DNA of 64,000 nt from Propioniciclava soli (GTDB lineage: Bacteria > Actinomycetota > Actinomycetes > Propionibacteriales > Propionibacteriaceae): positions 341,849 to 405,848 of the forward strand of contig NZ_JACYOT010000006.1 of the NCBI RefSeq assembly GCF_014858005.1, given 5' to 3'. The position numbers and the translations under genes are program-made. Shown here in pieces: positions 1 through 8,697 of the stretch (the first letter of the stretch is position 1; every line of letters starts with the position of its first letter). The notes beneath the pieces were generated by a model that worked only from the letters and a program-made list of their open reading frames with translations, was not told where the DNA came from and did not search any database.

Positions 1-1757
1 GCTGCTCGCTCGCCCACGGCGACGAGGCGCGGCGCGCGCTCGGCTCGACGCAGGGGCAGGAAGACGTGCGGCGCTGGTTCGTGCCCGCCGCGCGGGCGCG
101 GGGCTACGACGAGGCGCTGATCGGGCACGTGTGGGAGGTGCTGGTCGCGTTCGCGTCGTTCGGGTTCTGCAAGGCCCACGCGGCGGCGTTCGCGCTGCCC
201 ACCTACCAGTCGGCGTGGTTGAAGTGGCACCACCCGGCCGCCTTCATCGCGGGGCTCCTCACCCACGACCCCGGCATGTACCCCAAACGGCTCATCCTGG
301 AGGAGGCGCGGCGCGTCGGCGTCCCCATCCTGCCGCTGGACGTCAACGCCTCCGACGCAGTCCACCGGATCGAGTCGGTGGCCGACGCCGGGCCCCCCGC
401 TGCCTTGGGTGCTGCGGAGCAGCCTCGCTCGGCGGTGGCCGTCCACACCCTCGGCATCCGGCTGGCGCTGAGCGAGGTGAAGGGCATCACGGACGCCGAG
501 ATCGACCGCATCGCGAGCGGTCGGCCCTACGCGGGGCTCGTCGACTTCTGGCAGCGCGCCCGCCCGTCGAGCGACGTCGCCGAGCACCTGGTGCTGGCCG
601 GGGCGTTCGACACGCTCTACCGCATCGGCGGCCCGCGGCGCATCGGCGCCCGGGGCGTCGTCACCCGCCGCGACCTGTTGCTCACCCTCGCCGACCTCGC
701 CCGGGCCGATCGGGTGGACGCCCGCGCCCACGGCCGGGCCCGCGGCCTGGGCAGCCAGGGGGCGACCACGGAGCAGGCCGTCCAACTGGCGTTCGACTTC
801 GCCCCGCCGGCCGAGGCCACTCCCGCCGACCTCGCGGTCCCGACCCGGGGTGCGTTCCCCGCCGACGTCGCGCTGGCGGCCGACGTGGCGTTGCCGGCCG
901 ACGTCCGCCCGTCCGGGTTGCCCGAGATGACCGCGACCGAGCGGCTGGAGGCGGAGCTGGCGGTGCTCGGCCTGGACGCCACGCGCCACGTGCTGGCCGA
1001 GCACCGGGACTTCCTGGACGCGATCGGGGTCACCTGGTCCGACCAGTTGCTCCAGCGGCGCAGCCAGAGCCGGCTCCTGGTGGCCGGGGTGAAGGTGGCG
1101 ACGCAGACGCCGCCCGTGAAGTCGGGGCGCCGGGTGGTCTTCGCGACGCTCGACGACACCCGGGGCCTGGTGGACCTGACGTTCTTCGAGGACGCCCAGG
1201 GCCCCTTCGCCACCACGGTGTTCAACAGCTGGCTGCTGCTCGGGGTGGGGGAGCTGCGGCGCACCGGTCCGCGCGGGGTGTCGCTGCGGGCGATCGGGGC
1301 GTGGGACCTGCTGCAGCTGCGGGAGCGGTGGGCGTCCGTCCTGGAGGCCACCGGCGATCCGGACGCCGCCGCCGCGGCCGTGCGGTCGGTCATCGACACC
1401 GACCTCGCGGCGCAGGAGGAGGCCAACGCCGCCCGCGACCGGGCCCGCGCCGAGTGGGACTGGAACGCCAAGGCGGAGGGCCGGCCCTGGGCCGACGAAC
1501 CCCGCGCCGACGAACCCCGCGCCGACGAACCCCGCGCCGACCGGCCCCCCGTCAACCAGCCCCGGGCCGACACCGAGCACGCGGGCGCCGCCGGTGGCAT
1601 GGGGCAGCGTCGGGTGTTGGTGCACCCCAGCGGGTTCGTGCAGTCGCCCTACACCGACGTGGCGCCGGCGGGGGAGTCGCCCAAGCAGATCCCGAAGCGC
1701 TACGCCGACCCGGGGCGCAAGCTGTGGCACTCCAGCCAGGGGTCGTCCGGCCGGTGA
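1..1757 (+). CDS. dnaE2: Error-prone DNA polymerase III alpha subunit DnaE2, C-terminal part (5' end outside window)
   Basis: The reading frame is open from the left edge (codons in phase with base 3), so about 584 C-terminal residues are visible. The segment FCKAHAAAFALPTYQSAWLK near the start is typical of the fingers region of C-family polymerases and is followed by the helix-hairpin-helix region. An OB-fold-like part (around LLVAGVKVATQTPPV, then FATLDDTRGLVDLTFF) lies near residue 370. DnaE2 carries out mutagenic translesion synthesis in actinobacteria, usually as part of the SOS response. The tail contains a low-complexity stretch with three perfect ADEPR repeats and ends at TGA 1755-1757. 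A Y-family polymerase gene follows 83 bp downstream. Identification is by family memory of the motifs, and the catalytic aspartates lie outside the window. Confidence 0.9.
   Translation, partial: CSLAHGDEARRALGSTQGQEDVRRWFVPAARARGYDEALIGHVWEVLVAFASFGFCKAHAAAFALPTYQSAWLKWHHPAAFIAGLLTHDPGMYPKRLILEEARRVGVPILPLDVNASDAVHRIESVADAGPPAALGAAEQPRSAVAVHTLGIRLALSEVKGITDAEIDRIASGRPYAGLVDFWQRARPSSDVAEHLVLAGAFDTLYRIGGPRRIGARGVVTRRDLLLTLADLARADRVDARAHGRARGLGSQGATTEQAVQLAFDFAPPAEATPADLAVPTRGAFPADVALAADVALPADVRPSGLPEMTATERLEAELAVLGLDATRHVLAEHRDFLDAIGVTWSDQLLQRRSQSRLLVAGVKVATQTPPVKSGRRVVFATLDDTRGLVDLTFFEDAQGPFATTVFNSWLLLGVGELRRTGPRGVSLRAIGAWDLLQLRERWASVLEATGDPDAAAAAVRSVIDTDLAAQEEANAARDRARAEWDWNAKAEGRPWADEPRADEPRADEPRADRPPVNQPRADTEHAGAAGGMGQRRVLVHPSGFVQSPYTDVAPAGESPKQIPKRYADPGRKLWHSSQGSSGR
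1491..1535 (+). repeat. In-frame 15-bp tandem repeat, three perfect copies (ADEPR x3)
   Basis: The 15-mer GCCGACGAACCCCGC occurs three times without change (1491-1505, 1506-1520, 1521-1535), and a degenerate copy follows. It lies in a charged, probably disordered part of the DnaE2 C terminus, so gain or loss of copies would keep the frame. Confidence 0.95.
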
Positions 1758-1840
1758 CCAGGGGAGCGGGGTGCTTTTGTCGGACCCACCCCCTACCATC
1801 GGATGGGTAAGTGTGTTCGAATCGTCGAGGAGGTCCGTCC

Positions 1841-3013
1841 GTGCCGGTCATCGCCCACGTCGACATGGACGCCTTCTACGTCGAGGTGGCCCTGCGCGAA
1901 CGTCCCGAGCTGCGCGGGCGTCCGGTGTGGGTGGGCGGGGCCAGCCGCGGGGTGGTGTTGTCGGCGTCCTACGAGGCGCGGGCGTACGGGGTGGAGGGGG
2001 GCATGTCGTCCACGCGCGCGCGCCGGTTGTGCCCGGATGCGGTCGCGATCCGGCCCGACTACGACGCCTACGAGGAGGTCTCCGACGGGGTCTTCGCGAT
2101 CTTCGCCTCGATCACGCCGACCGTCGAGAGGGTCAGCCTCGACGAGGCGTTCCTCGACCTGACGGGCACCGGCCGGCTGCTGGGGGGGCCGGTCGAGGTG
2201 GGCGAGCTGATCCGGGCGATGGTCGCCGACGAGCAGGGCGTGCCGTGTTCGGTGGGGATCGCGCCCACCAAGCTCATCGCGAAGATGGGCTCGAACGCGG
2301 CCAAGCCGAACGGGCTCGTGCAGGTGCAGCCGGGGGAGGTGGTGAGCTTCCTGCACCCCCAGCCGGTCGAGAAGATCTGGGGGGTGGGCCCGGCCATGAC
2401 CGCGTCCCTGCACAAGCTCGGCCTCACCACGATCGGCCAGGTGGCGCACACGCCGAAGTCGACGCTGCAGCGCGCCCTCGGGGCGCGGGCCGGCGCCGAG
2501 CTGTGGGAGCTGGCCTGGGGCATCGACGGTCGCCGTGTGGTCGCCACCCCGGCCGACCGCAGCGTCGGCAACCAGGAGACCTTCGACCGTGACACCGACG
2601 ACCCCGCCGTCATCGCCACCGAGCTGTTGCGGATCAGCGCGCGGGTGGCCTCCCGGATGCGTCGGGCGGGTCTGATGGGCAGGACGGTGACCCTCACGCT
2701 CCGTTTCGCGGATTTCCGCACGGTGCAGAAATCGCTGACCCTGGCGGCGCCCACCGACGGAACCGACGCCCTCCACGCGGCGGCGCTCCGGCTCTGGGCG
2801 GCCTTTCGGCTGGAGCGGCCGCGGATCCGGCGGGTCGGCGTCCGGGTCGAGGGTTTGGTCGAGGCGGGTCAGGTCGCCACCCAACCCGCTCTTGACGAGC
2901 CCGAACACGGCTGGCGCGATGCGGAACGGGCCGCGGACGCCGTCGTGGCGCGCTTCGGCCCGCACGCGCTGGTCCGGGCGGCGCTCACCGGCCCGAAACG
3001 CGGTTCCGTTTGA
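1841..3013 (+). CDS. dinB: DNA polymerase IV (Y family, DinB)
   Basis: A 390-residue Y-family translesion polymerase. The N terminus shows the catalytic motif HVDMDAFYVEV, and SLDEAFLDLT supplies the second acidic cluster around residue 105. The helix-hairpin-helix thumb region (KIWGVGPAMTASLHKLG) and the little-finger domain follow. I chose GTG 1841 because GAGGAGG lies about 7 nt upstream and the protein then begins directly with the palm strand; an upstream in-frame ATG at 1811 would add ten uncharacteristic residues. The gene sits just after dnaE2. Family members bypass damaged bases with low fidelity. I found no full LexA box upstream, only a half site GTTCGA near 1815. Confidence 0.93.
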   Translation: MPVIAHVDMDAFYVEVALRERPELRGRPVWVGGASRGVVLSASYEARAYGVEGGMSSTRARRLCPDAVAIRPDYDAYEEVSDGVFAIFASITPTVERVSLDEAFLDLTGTGRLLGGPVEVGELIRAMVADEQGVPCSVGIAPTKLIAKMGSNAAKPNGLVQVQPGEVVSFLHPQPVEKIWGVGPAMTASLHKLGLTTIGQVAHTPKSTLQRALGARAGAELWELAWGIDGRRVVATPADRSVGNQETFDRDTDDPAVIATELLRISARVASRMRRAGLMGRTVTLTLRFADFRTVQKSLTLAAPTDGTDALHAAALRLWAAFRLERPRIRRVGVRVEGLVEAGQVATQPALDEPEHGWRDAERAADAVVARFGPHALVRAALTGPKRGSV

Positions 3014-3094
3014 CGCCGCCGAGGCCTACACTGGGCGTCACTGCGGAGCCCGCCACGGAGGTTCATCGCAGAGCCGACCAAGGAGGGAGGCGAC

Positions 3095-3439
3095 ATGGCA
3101 CTGTCCGAGAAGGAGCAGCGGCTCCTCGAGCAACTCGAAGCAGCCCTCGCCGCGGAGGACCCCAAGTTCGCCAGCACGCTACGGGGTTCGTCCCACCGCA
3201 CCCTGCACCGCCGCCGGGCCGCGCTCGCCGGTCTGGGCTTCCTCGCCGGCGTGGCCGCCCTCGTCGCGGGCATGCAGGTCGCCTGGTGGCTCAGCGTCCT
3301 GGGGTTCATCGTCATGTTCGTCTTCACCATCGTCGCGCTGAGCGCGTGGCGTCACGTCGACACCGGCGGCCGTCACGAGGGCATCCGGCCCGACAAGGCG
3401 TTCACCGACCGGCCGCAGCGCCCCGACGACCGCTTCTGA
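3095..3439 (+). CDS. DUF3040 family small membrane protein
   Basis: A 114-residue protein beginning MALSEKEQRLLEQLE, the usual opening of the actinobacterial DUF3040 family, whose members commonly lie between dinB and the mra/dcw cluster as here. A soluble N terminus of about 45 residues is followed by two adjacent hydrophobic segments (about residues 47-64 and 68-88) and a charged tail, so it is predicted to be a two-pass inner-membrane protein. ATG 3095 is preceded by AAGGAGGGAGG at ideal spacing. The molecular function is not known. It is followed by a strong hairpin that separates it from the convergent transglutaminase gene. Confidence 0.85.
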   Translation: MALSEKEQRLLEQLEAALAAEDPKFASTLRGSSHRTLHRRRAALAGLGFLAGVAALVAGMQVAWWLSVLGFIVMFVFTIVALSAWRHVDTGGRHEGIRPDKAFTDRPQRPDDRF

Positions 3440-3475
3440 TCCCCACCTGAATCACTCCCCCCACACAACCACAAG

Positions 3476-3501
3476 GGGCGGCCCCGGAGCGGGCCGCCCT
3501 T
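3476..3501 (+). terminator. Hairpin terminator between convergent genes
   Basis: A perfect 9-bp GC stem, GGGCGGCCC / GGGCCGCCC, with a 6-nt loop (3485-3490), followed by TTCGTTCG. There is no long T run, as is common in high-GC genomes. It lies between the DUF3040 gene and the minus-strand transglutaminase operon, so it may serve both directions. Confidence 0.65.
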
Positions 3502-3539
3502 CGTTCGTCTCCGCGCCACCGCGCCGCCGCGCCGCCCAC

Positions 3540-3569
3540 GTTCCCGCTCGCCATGTTCCCGCTCGCCAT
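3540..3569 (+). repeat. 15-bp direct repeat, two copies, intergenic
   Basis: GTTCCCGCTCGCCAT occurs twice back to back (3540-3554, 3555-3569). It lies downstream of the hairpin and just beyond the 3' end of the transglutaminase gene. No function is evident. Confidence 0.85.
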
Positions 3570-3606
3570 GCTCACGTTCCCTGTGTTTGCGCGGCGCGCG
3601 TCCTCA

Positions 3607-5712
3607 TCAGGCGCCCCCGCTGCGACCGCCTCGTTGCCGGGCCAGGGCGGTGAGCACGAGCTGCACCTCCTCGGCCCACGATCCGGAGCCGTCATAGACG
3701 CCCGGCACGTCGAACAGCGCGCGTTCCGCGGCGACCGCCAGCCGCTCCAGGGCGGCGCTGGCGTCCGCATCACCCAGCCGATCCGCCAGGGCCGCCGCCG
3801 CGAACCGGGGTGACCCGGCCGGCCAGGGGAGCGCCGCGTCGGTGACGGACTCGCGCACCTCATCCCACGCGTCGAGGGTGTTGGTGCGGGCGTCGCCGGT
3901 GCCCGCGAGCCGTCGGCGGCGCCGCCGGACGCGCAGCGCCCGGGGCGCGGCCAGCGCCAGGGCAGCGATCGCGAGCACCAGCCCCAGCAGCCACCAGACT
4001 CCGACGTCCGCCCCGGCTCCCTGGCCCGGCACGGGCGCCGCGGTGGGCTGCGGCGTCGCCGCGGCCGTCGGGGTGGGCGTCGGCGTCGGAGCACCAGCGG
4101 GCGTGGGCACGGCGGTGGGCGTCGCGGACGGGCTGACGCTCGGATCGGGCACGTTCGAGCCGCCGCGCGCCGGGGTGGGTTCGAACGCCACCCACCCGTA
4201 GCCGTCCAGCCACAGTTCGGGCCAGGTGTGCAGGTCGCGCGCCGTCAACTCCCAGGCGCCGGTGTCCGGATCGTGCGTGCCGGGCACGAACCCGACCGCC
4301 AGCCGGCTGGGGATGCCGAGCTCCCGCGCGAGGATCGCCATGGCGCCCGCGAACTGCTCGCAGTACCCGCTGCGCGAGTGGAACAGGAAGTCCTCGATGG
4401 TGGCGATGCCGTCGCCCGAGCCGGTGTCCGCGGCCAGGGAGTAGGTGAACGCGTCGGAGGTCAGCCACCGCTGGATCGCCAGGGCCTGGGCGCCCGCCGT
4501 CCGGGTGCCTTCGGTGACCGTGAGGGCGAGCTCGCGCACGTCGTCCGACACGACGAGGGGAAGCTCGATCTGCTCCTGACGCCCGTCGTCCAGCGACGTC
4601 CCGGCCGTCGCGAGGAGCGCGTCGTCGGGCCGGACGTCGAGGCTGGTGACGGTGTAGCGCAGCCCCCGGGTCGCCGACGACCGGCCGGGCCCTTCCAGCG
4701 CCATCACGTCGAGGGTGTCGAGCGCGAACCCCCAGTCCCCCTCCGCGTCGAACGACAGGGGGGCGTACGGGGCCGGCAGCCACTCGCTGGCGAAGTCGCC
4801 GATCTGCACCTCGGTGACCCGACGCGTCCCCGTCCCGGGTTGCACGCCGGGGGGCGCGGGCAGGCGTCCGGTGGCGACGCGCACGTCCTGCAGCCCGAAG
4901 CCCTGCGCGGTGAAGCGGGGCAGCGTCGCGAGCTTCAGGTAGGCACCGGTCGGCTGGTCGGTGGTGTAGGTGACCACCACGTCGTCGGAGCCCTGGGCGA
5001 GGTTGCGTTTCAGGTCGAGCGACGGGTCGGACATCTGCAGCGGCGCGCGGGCGCGCGGGGCCTCCAGGTCGGGCAGGGCGTCCGCCACGGCCCAGGTGGC
5101 GACCAGGGCGCCGGCCGTCACCACGGCGGCGGACGCCGTCGCCGCCCCCCACTGCCCCGCGGGCAGGCCGTCGCCGGACGGCAGGGCAGCGAGCAGCACG
5201 ACGACGAGCCCGACGGCGAAGAGGGCGAACTCGGAGAACAGCATCGCGGTTCCGAGGCCGACCGCGACGACGGCGTACAGCGCGAGCAGCGGCACGGCGA
5301 CCCCGGCGGGTCGGTTCACCACGCACGCGATCCAGTCGGCGGCGAGCGCGATCAACGCCACGAGGGCGCAGAGCAGGAACATCACGCCCGCATGGGGGGG
5401 CAGCGGCGCCGAGCCCGTGGTGATCGCGGTGACGCCCCCGGTGGCGAGGCCGGCCACCCCCAGGGCGCGCGCGGCTCCGAACCGCAACGCCACGCCGAGC
5501 ACCACCGTGGCCGCGACCACGGCGGTCTGGAGGGGCAGGGCGAGGGCCGGGGAGAGGCGCAGGGCGCGGGTCACCCAGCCGCTCACCCCGGTGACGGCGA
5601 TGACGACGACGCCCCACAGCAGGGTCTCGGTGTCCCGGGTGATCTGCTGCCACGACCAGAGCTGGAGGGCCAGCGCGAGCCCGACGGCCAGGGGGAGGCG
5701 TACCGTCGGCAT
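3607..5712 (-). CDS. Membrane-anchored transglutaminase-like protein (TgpA type)
   Basis: A 701-residue protein. About seven hydrophobic segments occupy residues 5-215. An extracytoplasmic region follows with a transglutaminase core whose predicted triad is Cys451 (in SGYCEQFAG), His495 (in DLHTWPE) and Asp503 (in WLDGYGW). A Pro/Thr-rich linker (about 520-565) leads to a last membrane helix (about 572-592) and a cytoplasmic tail resembling DUF4129. The start is ATG 5712, whose ATGA overlaps the stop of the upstream DUF58 gene. MoxR, DUF58 and transglutaminase genes are a widely conserved trio. The substrate is unknown; a role in envelope protein or peptidoglycan-linked chemistry is inference. 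Confidence 0.88.
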   Translation of the reverse strand: MPTVRLPLAVGLALALQLWSWQQITRDTETLLWGVVVIAVTGVSGWVTRALRLSPALALPLQTAVVAATVVLGVALRFGAARALGVAGLATGGVTAITTGSAPLPPHAGVMFLLCALVALIALAADWIACVVNRPAGVAVPLLALYAVVAVGLGTAMLFSEFALFAVGLVVVLLAALPSGDGLPAGQWGAATASAAVVTAGALVATWAVADALPDLEAPRARAPLQMSDPSLDLKRNLAQGSDDVVVTYTTDQPTGAYLKLATLPRFTAQGFGLQDVRVATGRLPAPPGVQPGTGTRRVTEVQIGDFASEWLPAPYAPLSFDAEGDWGFALDTLDVMALEGPGRSSATRGLRYTVTSLDVRPDDALLATAGTSLDDGRQEQIELPLVVSDDVRELALTVTEGTRTAGAQALAIQRWLTSDAFTYSLAADTGSGDGIATIEDFLFHSRSGYCEQFAGAMAILARELGIPSRLAVGFVPGTHDPDTGAWELTARDLHTWPELWLDGYGWVAFEPTPARGGSNVPDPSVSPSATPTAVPTPAGAPTPTPTPTAAATPQPTAAPVPGQGAGADVGVWWLLGLVLAIAALALAAPRALRVRRRRRRLAGTGDARTNTLDAWDEVRESVTDAALPWPAGSPRFAAAALADRLGDADASAALERLAVAAERALFDVPGVYDGSGSWAEEVQLVLTALARQRGGRSGGA

Positions 5713-6938
5713 CAGCGCCTCGCCCCCGCCCCGGCGCGGTCCGGCAGCCAGGCCGCGGCGAGGTCCCCGTCGGGCGTGGTCGTGCGGACGTCCCAGTCGT
5801 GCCGCTCCAGGGCCGCACGGTGGTGGTCGAACTCGTTCCGGTGGGCCTCCGCGGGCGCGATCACGAGCGCGATGCGGGCGCATCGCGAGGCGGGCAGCCC
5901 GGCGAGCAGGTCGACACTCGACGCGTCCAGCCGGCCGAGCAGCGCGACGAGGACGCCGTCACCGCGGCGGTGGAGGGCCTCGGTGGCGGCGCGCAGGTCC
6001 TCCACGCCGGTCACGTCCACGTCCACCAGCGGCTCCAACCACCGCGCCGCCGCGACGGCGGGGTCGCTCCCGGCCTCGTGGACGTCCCCGGCCGCGTCCA
6101 CCAGGCCGAGCGCGTAGGACTCCTCGAGCAGCCGCTCGCCGACGGAGGCGGCGGCGTCCACCAGCCACTCGAAGGTGGGCCGGGTGTCGCCCGCCGGGGC
6201 GTGGACGCCGGCGCGCGAGTCCAGCAACAGCCAGGCGGCGGGGTCCCAGGCCGCCTCCTCGCGGCGGACCATGAGCTCACCCGTGCGCGCGGTGGTGCGC
6301 CAGTCGATGCGGCGCACGTCGTCGCCGGGGTGGTAGTCCCGCACGGTGGCGTCGTCGGGCCCGATCTGTGCGCTCCGGGGCAGGGGCGTCTCGCCCGTCT
6401 CACCGATCACGCCGAGCCCGGCGTGCGGCAGGGGGTGGACGCGCGGCGTCACGACGACCTCGGTGGCGAGGCCGGCGGTGCGGGAGAACGTCCAGAACCC
6501 CAGGACGTCCCCGGTGCGCACCGTGAGCCGCGCGAGCGGGTGGCGCCCGCGTCGCCGGGGCTGGATCGGGTAGGCGGCGTGGGTCGTGGCGCCCTGGTGC
6601 CGGGCGTCCAGCCGGATCAGGTGGGGGGCGCCCAGGAGGGGCCCCGGGTCGTCCCAGGCGGTCGCGTCCACGCCGAAGCCCGGGCGGGTGGCGGTGAAGC
6701 GGAGGCGGACGCGCGCGGTGTCACCGACCGGGGTCACCACCGGTGACACGGAGCGCTCGACCCGGAAGCTCGGCCGCGTGACCAGCGAGCTCAGCAGCGC
6801 GACGAGCGGCAGGGCGATGAAGAAGACCGCGGGCCAGAGCAGGTCATCCTGCCCCGTCCCCCACGCAGCGCCGGCCACCGTGGCGCCCAGCACGAGGGAG
6901 CCGAGGGCGCGGGAGGTCGGCCGCGGGAGCGCACGCAC
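5712..6938 (-). CDS. DUF58 domain protein
   Basis: A 408-residue protein with two N-terminal hydrophobic segments (about residues 10-25 and 31-50), a beta-rich middle and the DUF58 signature region YHPGDDVRRIDWRTTARTG near residue 215. A von Willebrand A-like part carrying LLLDSRAG follows. It starts at GTG 6938, 6 bp after the MoxR stop, and its own stop overlaps the transglutaminase start, so the three genes are almost certainly co-transcribed. Family members partner MoxR AAA ATPases, but the biochemical role is not established. Confidence 0.87.
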   Translation of the reverse strand: MRALPRPTSRALGSLVLGATVAGAAWGTGQDDLLWPAVFFIALPLVALLSSLVTRPSFRVERSVSPVVTPVGDTARVRLRFTATRPGFGVDATAWDDPGPLLGAPHLIRLDARHQGATTHAAYPIQPRRRGRHPLARLTVRTGDVLGFWTFSRTAGLATEVVVTPRVHPLPHAGLGVIGETGETPLPRSAQIGPDDATVRDYHPGDDVRRIDWRTTARTGELMVRREEAAWDPAAWLLLDSRAGVHAPAGDTRPTFEWLVDAAASVGERLLEESYALGLVDAAGDVHEAGSDPAVAAARWLEPLVDVDVTGVEDLRAATEALHRRGDGVLVALLGRLDASSVDLLAGLPASRCARIALVIAPAEAHRNEFDHHRAALERHDWDVRTTTPDGDLAAAWLPDRAGAGARR

Positions 6939-6944
6939 GGGGCC

Positions 6945-7910
6945 TCAGGTGCGCCGGGGGGCGGGGATCGAACGGACGATCTCGGCGACCACCTGGGCGG
7001 CGGACCCCTCCGTCGCCTGTGCCCGGTAGTGCACCAGGACGCGGTGGCCGAGCACGGCGCCGGCGAGGGAGGAGACGTCCTCGGGGATCAGGAAGCCACG
7101 GCCCCGCATCGCTGCGCGGGCGCGTCCGGCCCGGAGCAGCTGCAGCGACGAGCGGGGGGAGGCGCCGAGGCGCAGGGCGGCGTGGGTGCGGGTGGCCGCG
7201 ACCATGTCCACCACGTACGCCTTGAGGGCCGGATGGACGTAGACGCGGCGGACGACCTCGCGCGCCGCGAGCACCTCCGCCCCGTCGGTGACGGCGATGA
7301 GGTCGTCGAGCGGGTTGGCCGCGCCGTGGTGGTCGAGCATGGCCAGCTCGGCCTCGCGAGAGGGGTAGCCCATCGACACGCAGGCCATGAAGCGGTCGCG
7401 TTGCGCCTCCGGCAGGGGATAGGTGCCCTGCATCTCGATCGGGTTCTGGGTGGCGAACACCATGAACGGCTCGGGCAGGGCGTGGGTGGTGCCGTCCACC
7501 GAGACGTGGTGCTCCTCCATCGCCTCCAGCAGCGCCGACTGCGTCTTCGGCGAGGCGCGGTTGATCTCGTCGCCGATGACGACGTTGGCGAACACCCCGC
7601 CCGGCTTGAAATCGAACGCGCGGCTCTGGGGGTTGAACACCGCCACGCCGGTGATGTCGCCGGGCAGCAGGTCGGGGGTGAACTGGATGCGCCGCACCGA
7701 GCCGTCGATGGAGCAGGCCAACGCCCGCGCGAGCATGGTCTTGCCGACCCCGGGGACGTCCTCGATGAGCAGGTGCCCGCCGGCCAGCAGCACCACCAGG
7801 GCCATCTCGACGGTCTCCGGCTTGCCCTCGATCACGGCGCCCACGTTGGCGGTGAGCCGATCGGCCAGGGCGGCGGCCCCCGAGACGTCGACGGAGAGCG
7901 GGTTCGTCAC
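6945..7910 (-). CDS. MoxR-family AAA+ ATPase
   Basis: A 321-residue AAA+ ATPase with Walker A GVGKT (about residues 54-58), Walker B VVIGDE (about 111-116) and the sensor/arginine-finger region ATQNPIEMQGTYPLPEAQ. MoxR ATPases act as chaperone-like factors for partner proteins, here probably the DUF58 product. I chose GTG 7910 (protein MTNPLSVDV) because TAGGGT (7918-7923, minus strand) lies exactly 7 nt upstream and no ribosome-binding site is seen, which suggests a leaderless message. The alternative GTG at 7919 would overlap that -10 element. Confidence 0.9.
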   Translation of the reverse strand: MTNPLSVDVSGAAALADRLTANVGAVIEGKPETVEMALVVLLAGGHLLIEDVPGVGKTMLARALACSIDGSVRRIQFTPDLLPGDITGVAVFNPQSRAFDFKPGGVFANVVIGDEINRASPKTQSALLEAMEEHHVSVDGTTHALPEPFMVFATQNPIEMQGTYPLPEAQRDRFMACVSMGYPSREAELAMLDHHGAANPLDDLIAVTDGAEVLAAREVVRRVYVHPALKAYVVDMVAATRTHAALRLGASPRSSLQLLRAGRARAAMRGRGFLIPEDVSSLAGAVLGHRVLVHYRAQATEGSAAQVVAEIVRSIPAPRRT

Positions 7911-7917
7911 GGCGCCC

Positions 7918-7923
7918 ACCCTA
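7918..7923 (-). promoter_or_regulatory. -10 element for leaderless MoxR operon
   Basis: TAGGGT on the minus strand followed by 7 nt and GTG 7910. The spacing places transcription initiation at the start codon. There is no convincing -35. Confidence 0.55.
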
Positions 7924-8090
7924 GCGGGCGATCCTCGACCCGGCGGGGTCGACGATCACGGCCCTTCCCCGACTCCCTCCACATCCATCCACCTCTCCGC
8001 CCCGGGAGGGTCCTGAACCGATTCATCGCCCGCCCGTGGCGGCGATCGGGGAGGTGCGCGGACGTCGAGACCCGCGGGGGATTGAAAGAA

Positions 8091-8136
8091 GTGGAGGAAT
8101 GTGGGTAAATGTGGAGGTAAGTGGAGGACTTGGGAA
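8091..8136 (+). promoter_or_regulatory. MraZ operator: phased TGGNN boxes
   Basis: Four GTGG boxes start exactly every 10 bp at 8091, 8101, 8111 and 8121 (GTGGAGGAAT, GTGGGTAAAT, GTGGAGGTAA, GTGGAGGACT), and TGGGA follows at 8131. MraZ is known to bind tandem TGGNN boxes separated by 5 nt upstream of its own gene, one box per subunit of its ring, so this array fits autoregulation of the dcw cluster. The ring binding the array as a set is inference. The rest of 7924-8157 shows no gene. Confidence 0.85.
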
Positions 8137-8157
8137 GGCCGAGGGGAAGGGGCGCCG

Positions 8158-8595
8158 ATGTTCTTGGGCACCCACACCCCGAAGCTGGACGAGAAGGGCC
8201 GCTTCGTCCTCCCCGCACGATTCCGCGACGAACTGGCAGGAGGGCTGATCATCGCCAAGGGTCAGGAGCGCTGCCTGTCGATCTTCACGCCGGCGGAGTT
8301 CGCGCGGCAGGCGGAGGTCGCCCTGACGGGCTCCCCGACGGTCCGCGACATCCGGGACTTCCAGCGCACGTTCGCGGCGGGGGCGTCCGAGGAGACGCCG
8401 GACAAGCAGGGTCGCGTCACGGTGCCGCCGCTGCTGCGGGCCTATGCGGGGCTCGACAAGGACATCGCGGTCATCGGCGCGTTCAACCGCATCGAGCTCT
8501 GGGATCTCGGGGCCTGGCAGGCCTATGAGACCGCGCAGGACGAGAAGTTCAGCTCGCTGGACGCCGAGATCACGCAGGCGCCGGCCGGAGGGTGA
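8158..8595 (+). CDS. mraZ: Transcriptional regulator MraZ
   Basis: A 145-residue protein with two SpoVT/AbrB-like repeats. The first is around FLGTHTPKLDEKGRFVLPARFRDEL without its ends, and the second is around DKQGRVTVPPLLRAYAGLDKD. Length and DEKGR/DKQGR motifs match the family. MraZ is the conserved first gene and DNA-binding regulator of the division and cell-wall cluster. ATG 8158 follows AAGGGGCGCCG, a weak ribosome-binding site; an upstream in-frame GTG (8101) would read through the operator boxes and is unlikely. The next gene, rsmH, follows after about 100 bp. Confidence 0.95.
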   Translation: MFLGTHTPKLDEKGRFVLPARFRDELAGGLIIAKGQERCLSIFTPAEFARQAEVALTGSPTVRDIRDFQRTFAAGASEETPDKQGRVTVPPLLRAYAGLDKDIAVIGAFNRIELWDLGAWQAYETAQDEKFSSLDAEITQAPAGG

Positions 8596-8697
8596 GGCTT
8601 CGACCCGGGACGACTCCCTGACACCACTTCCCCGGTGGCAGGCGGTCGCTCCGGATCGAAACCCCGTTCCCCGGACGGAGGAGAAAGGAGCGAGACG

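Noticed and set aside
1807..1822. LexA (SOS) box upstream of dinB
   Set aside because: Only the half site GTTCGA is present; the matching GAAC half 4 nt away is absent. No full box was seen before uvrA or uvrB either.
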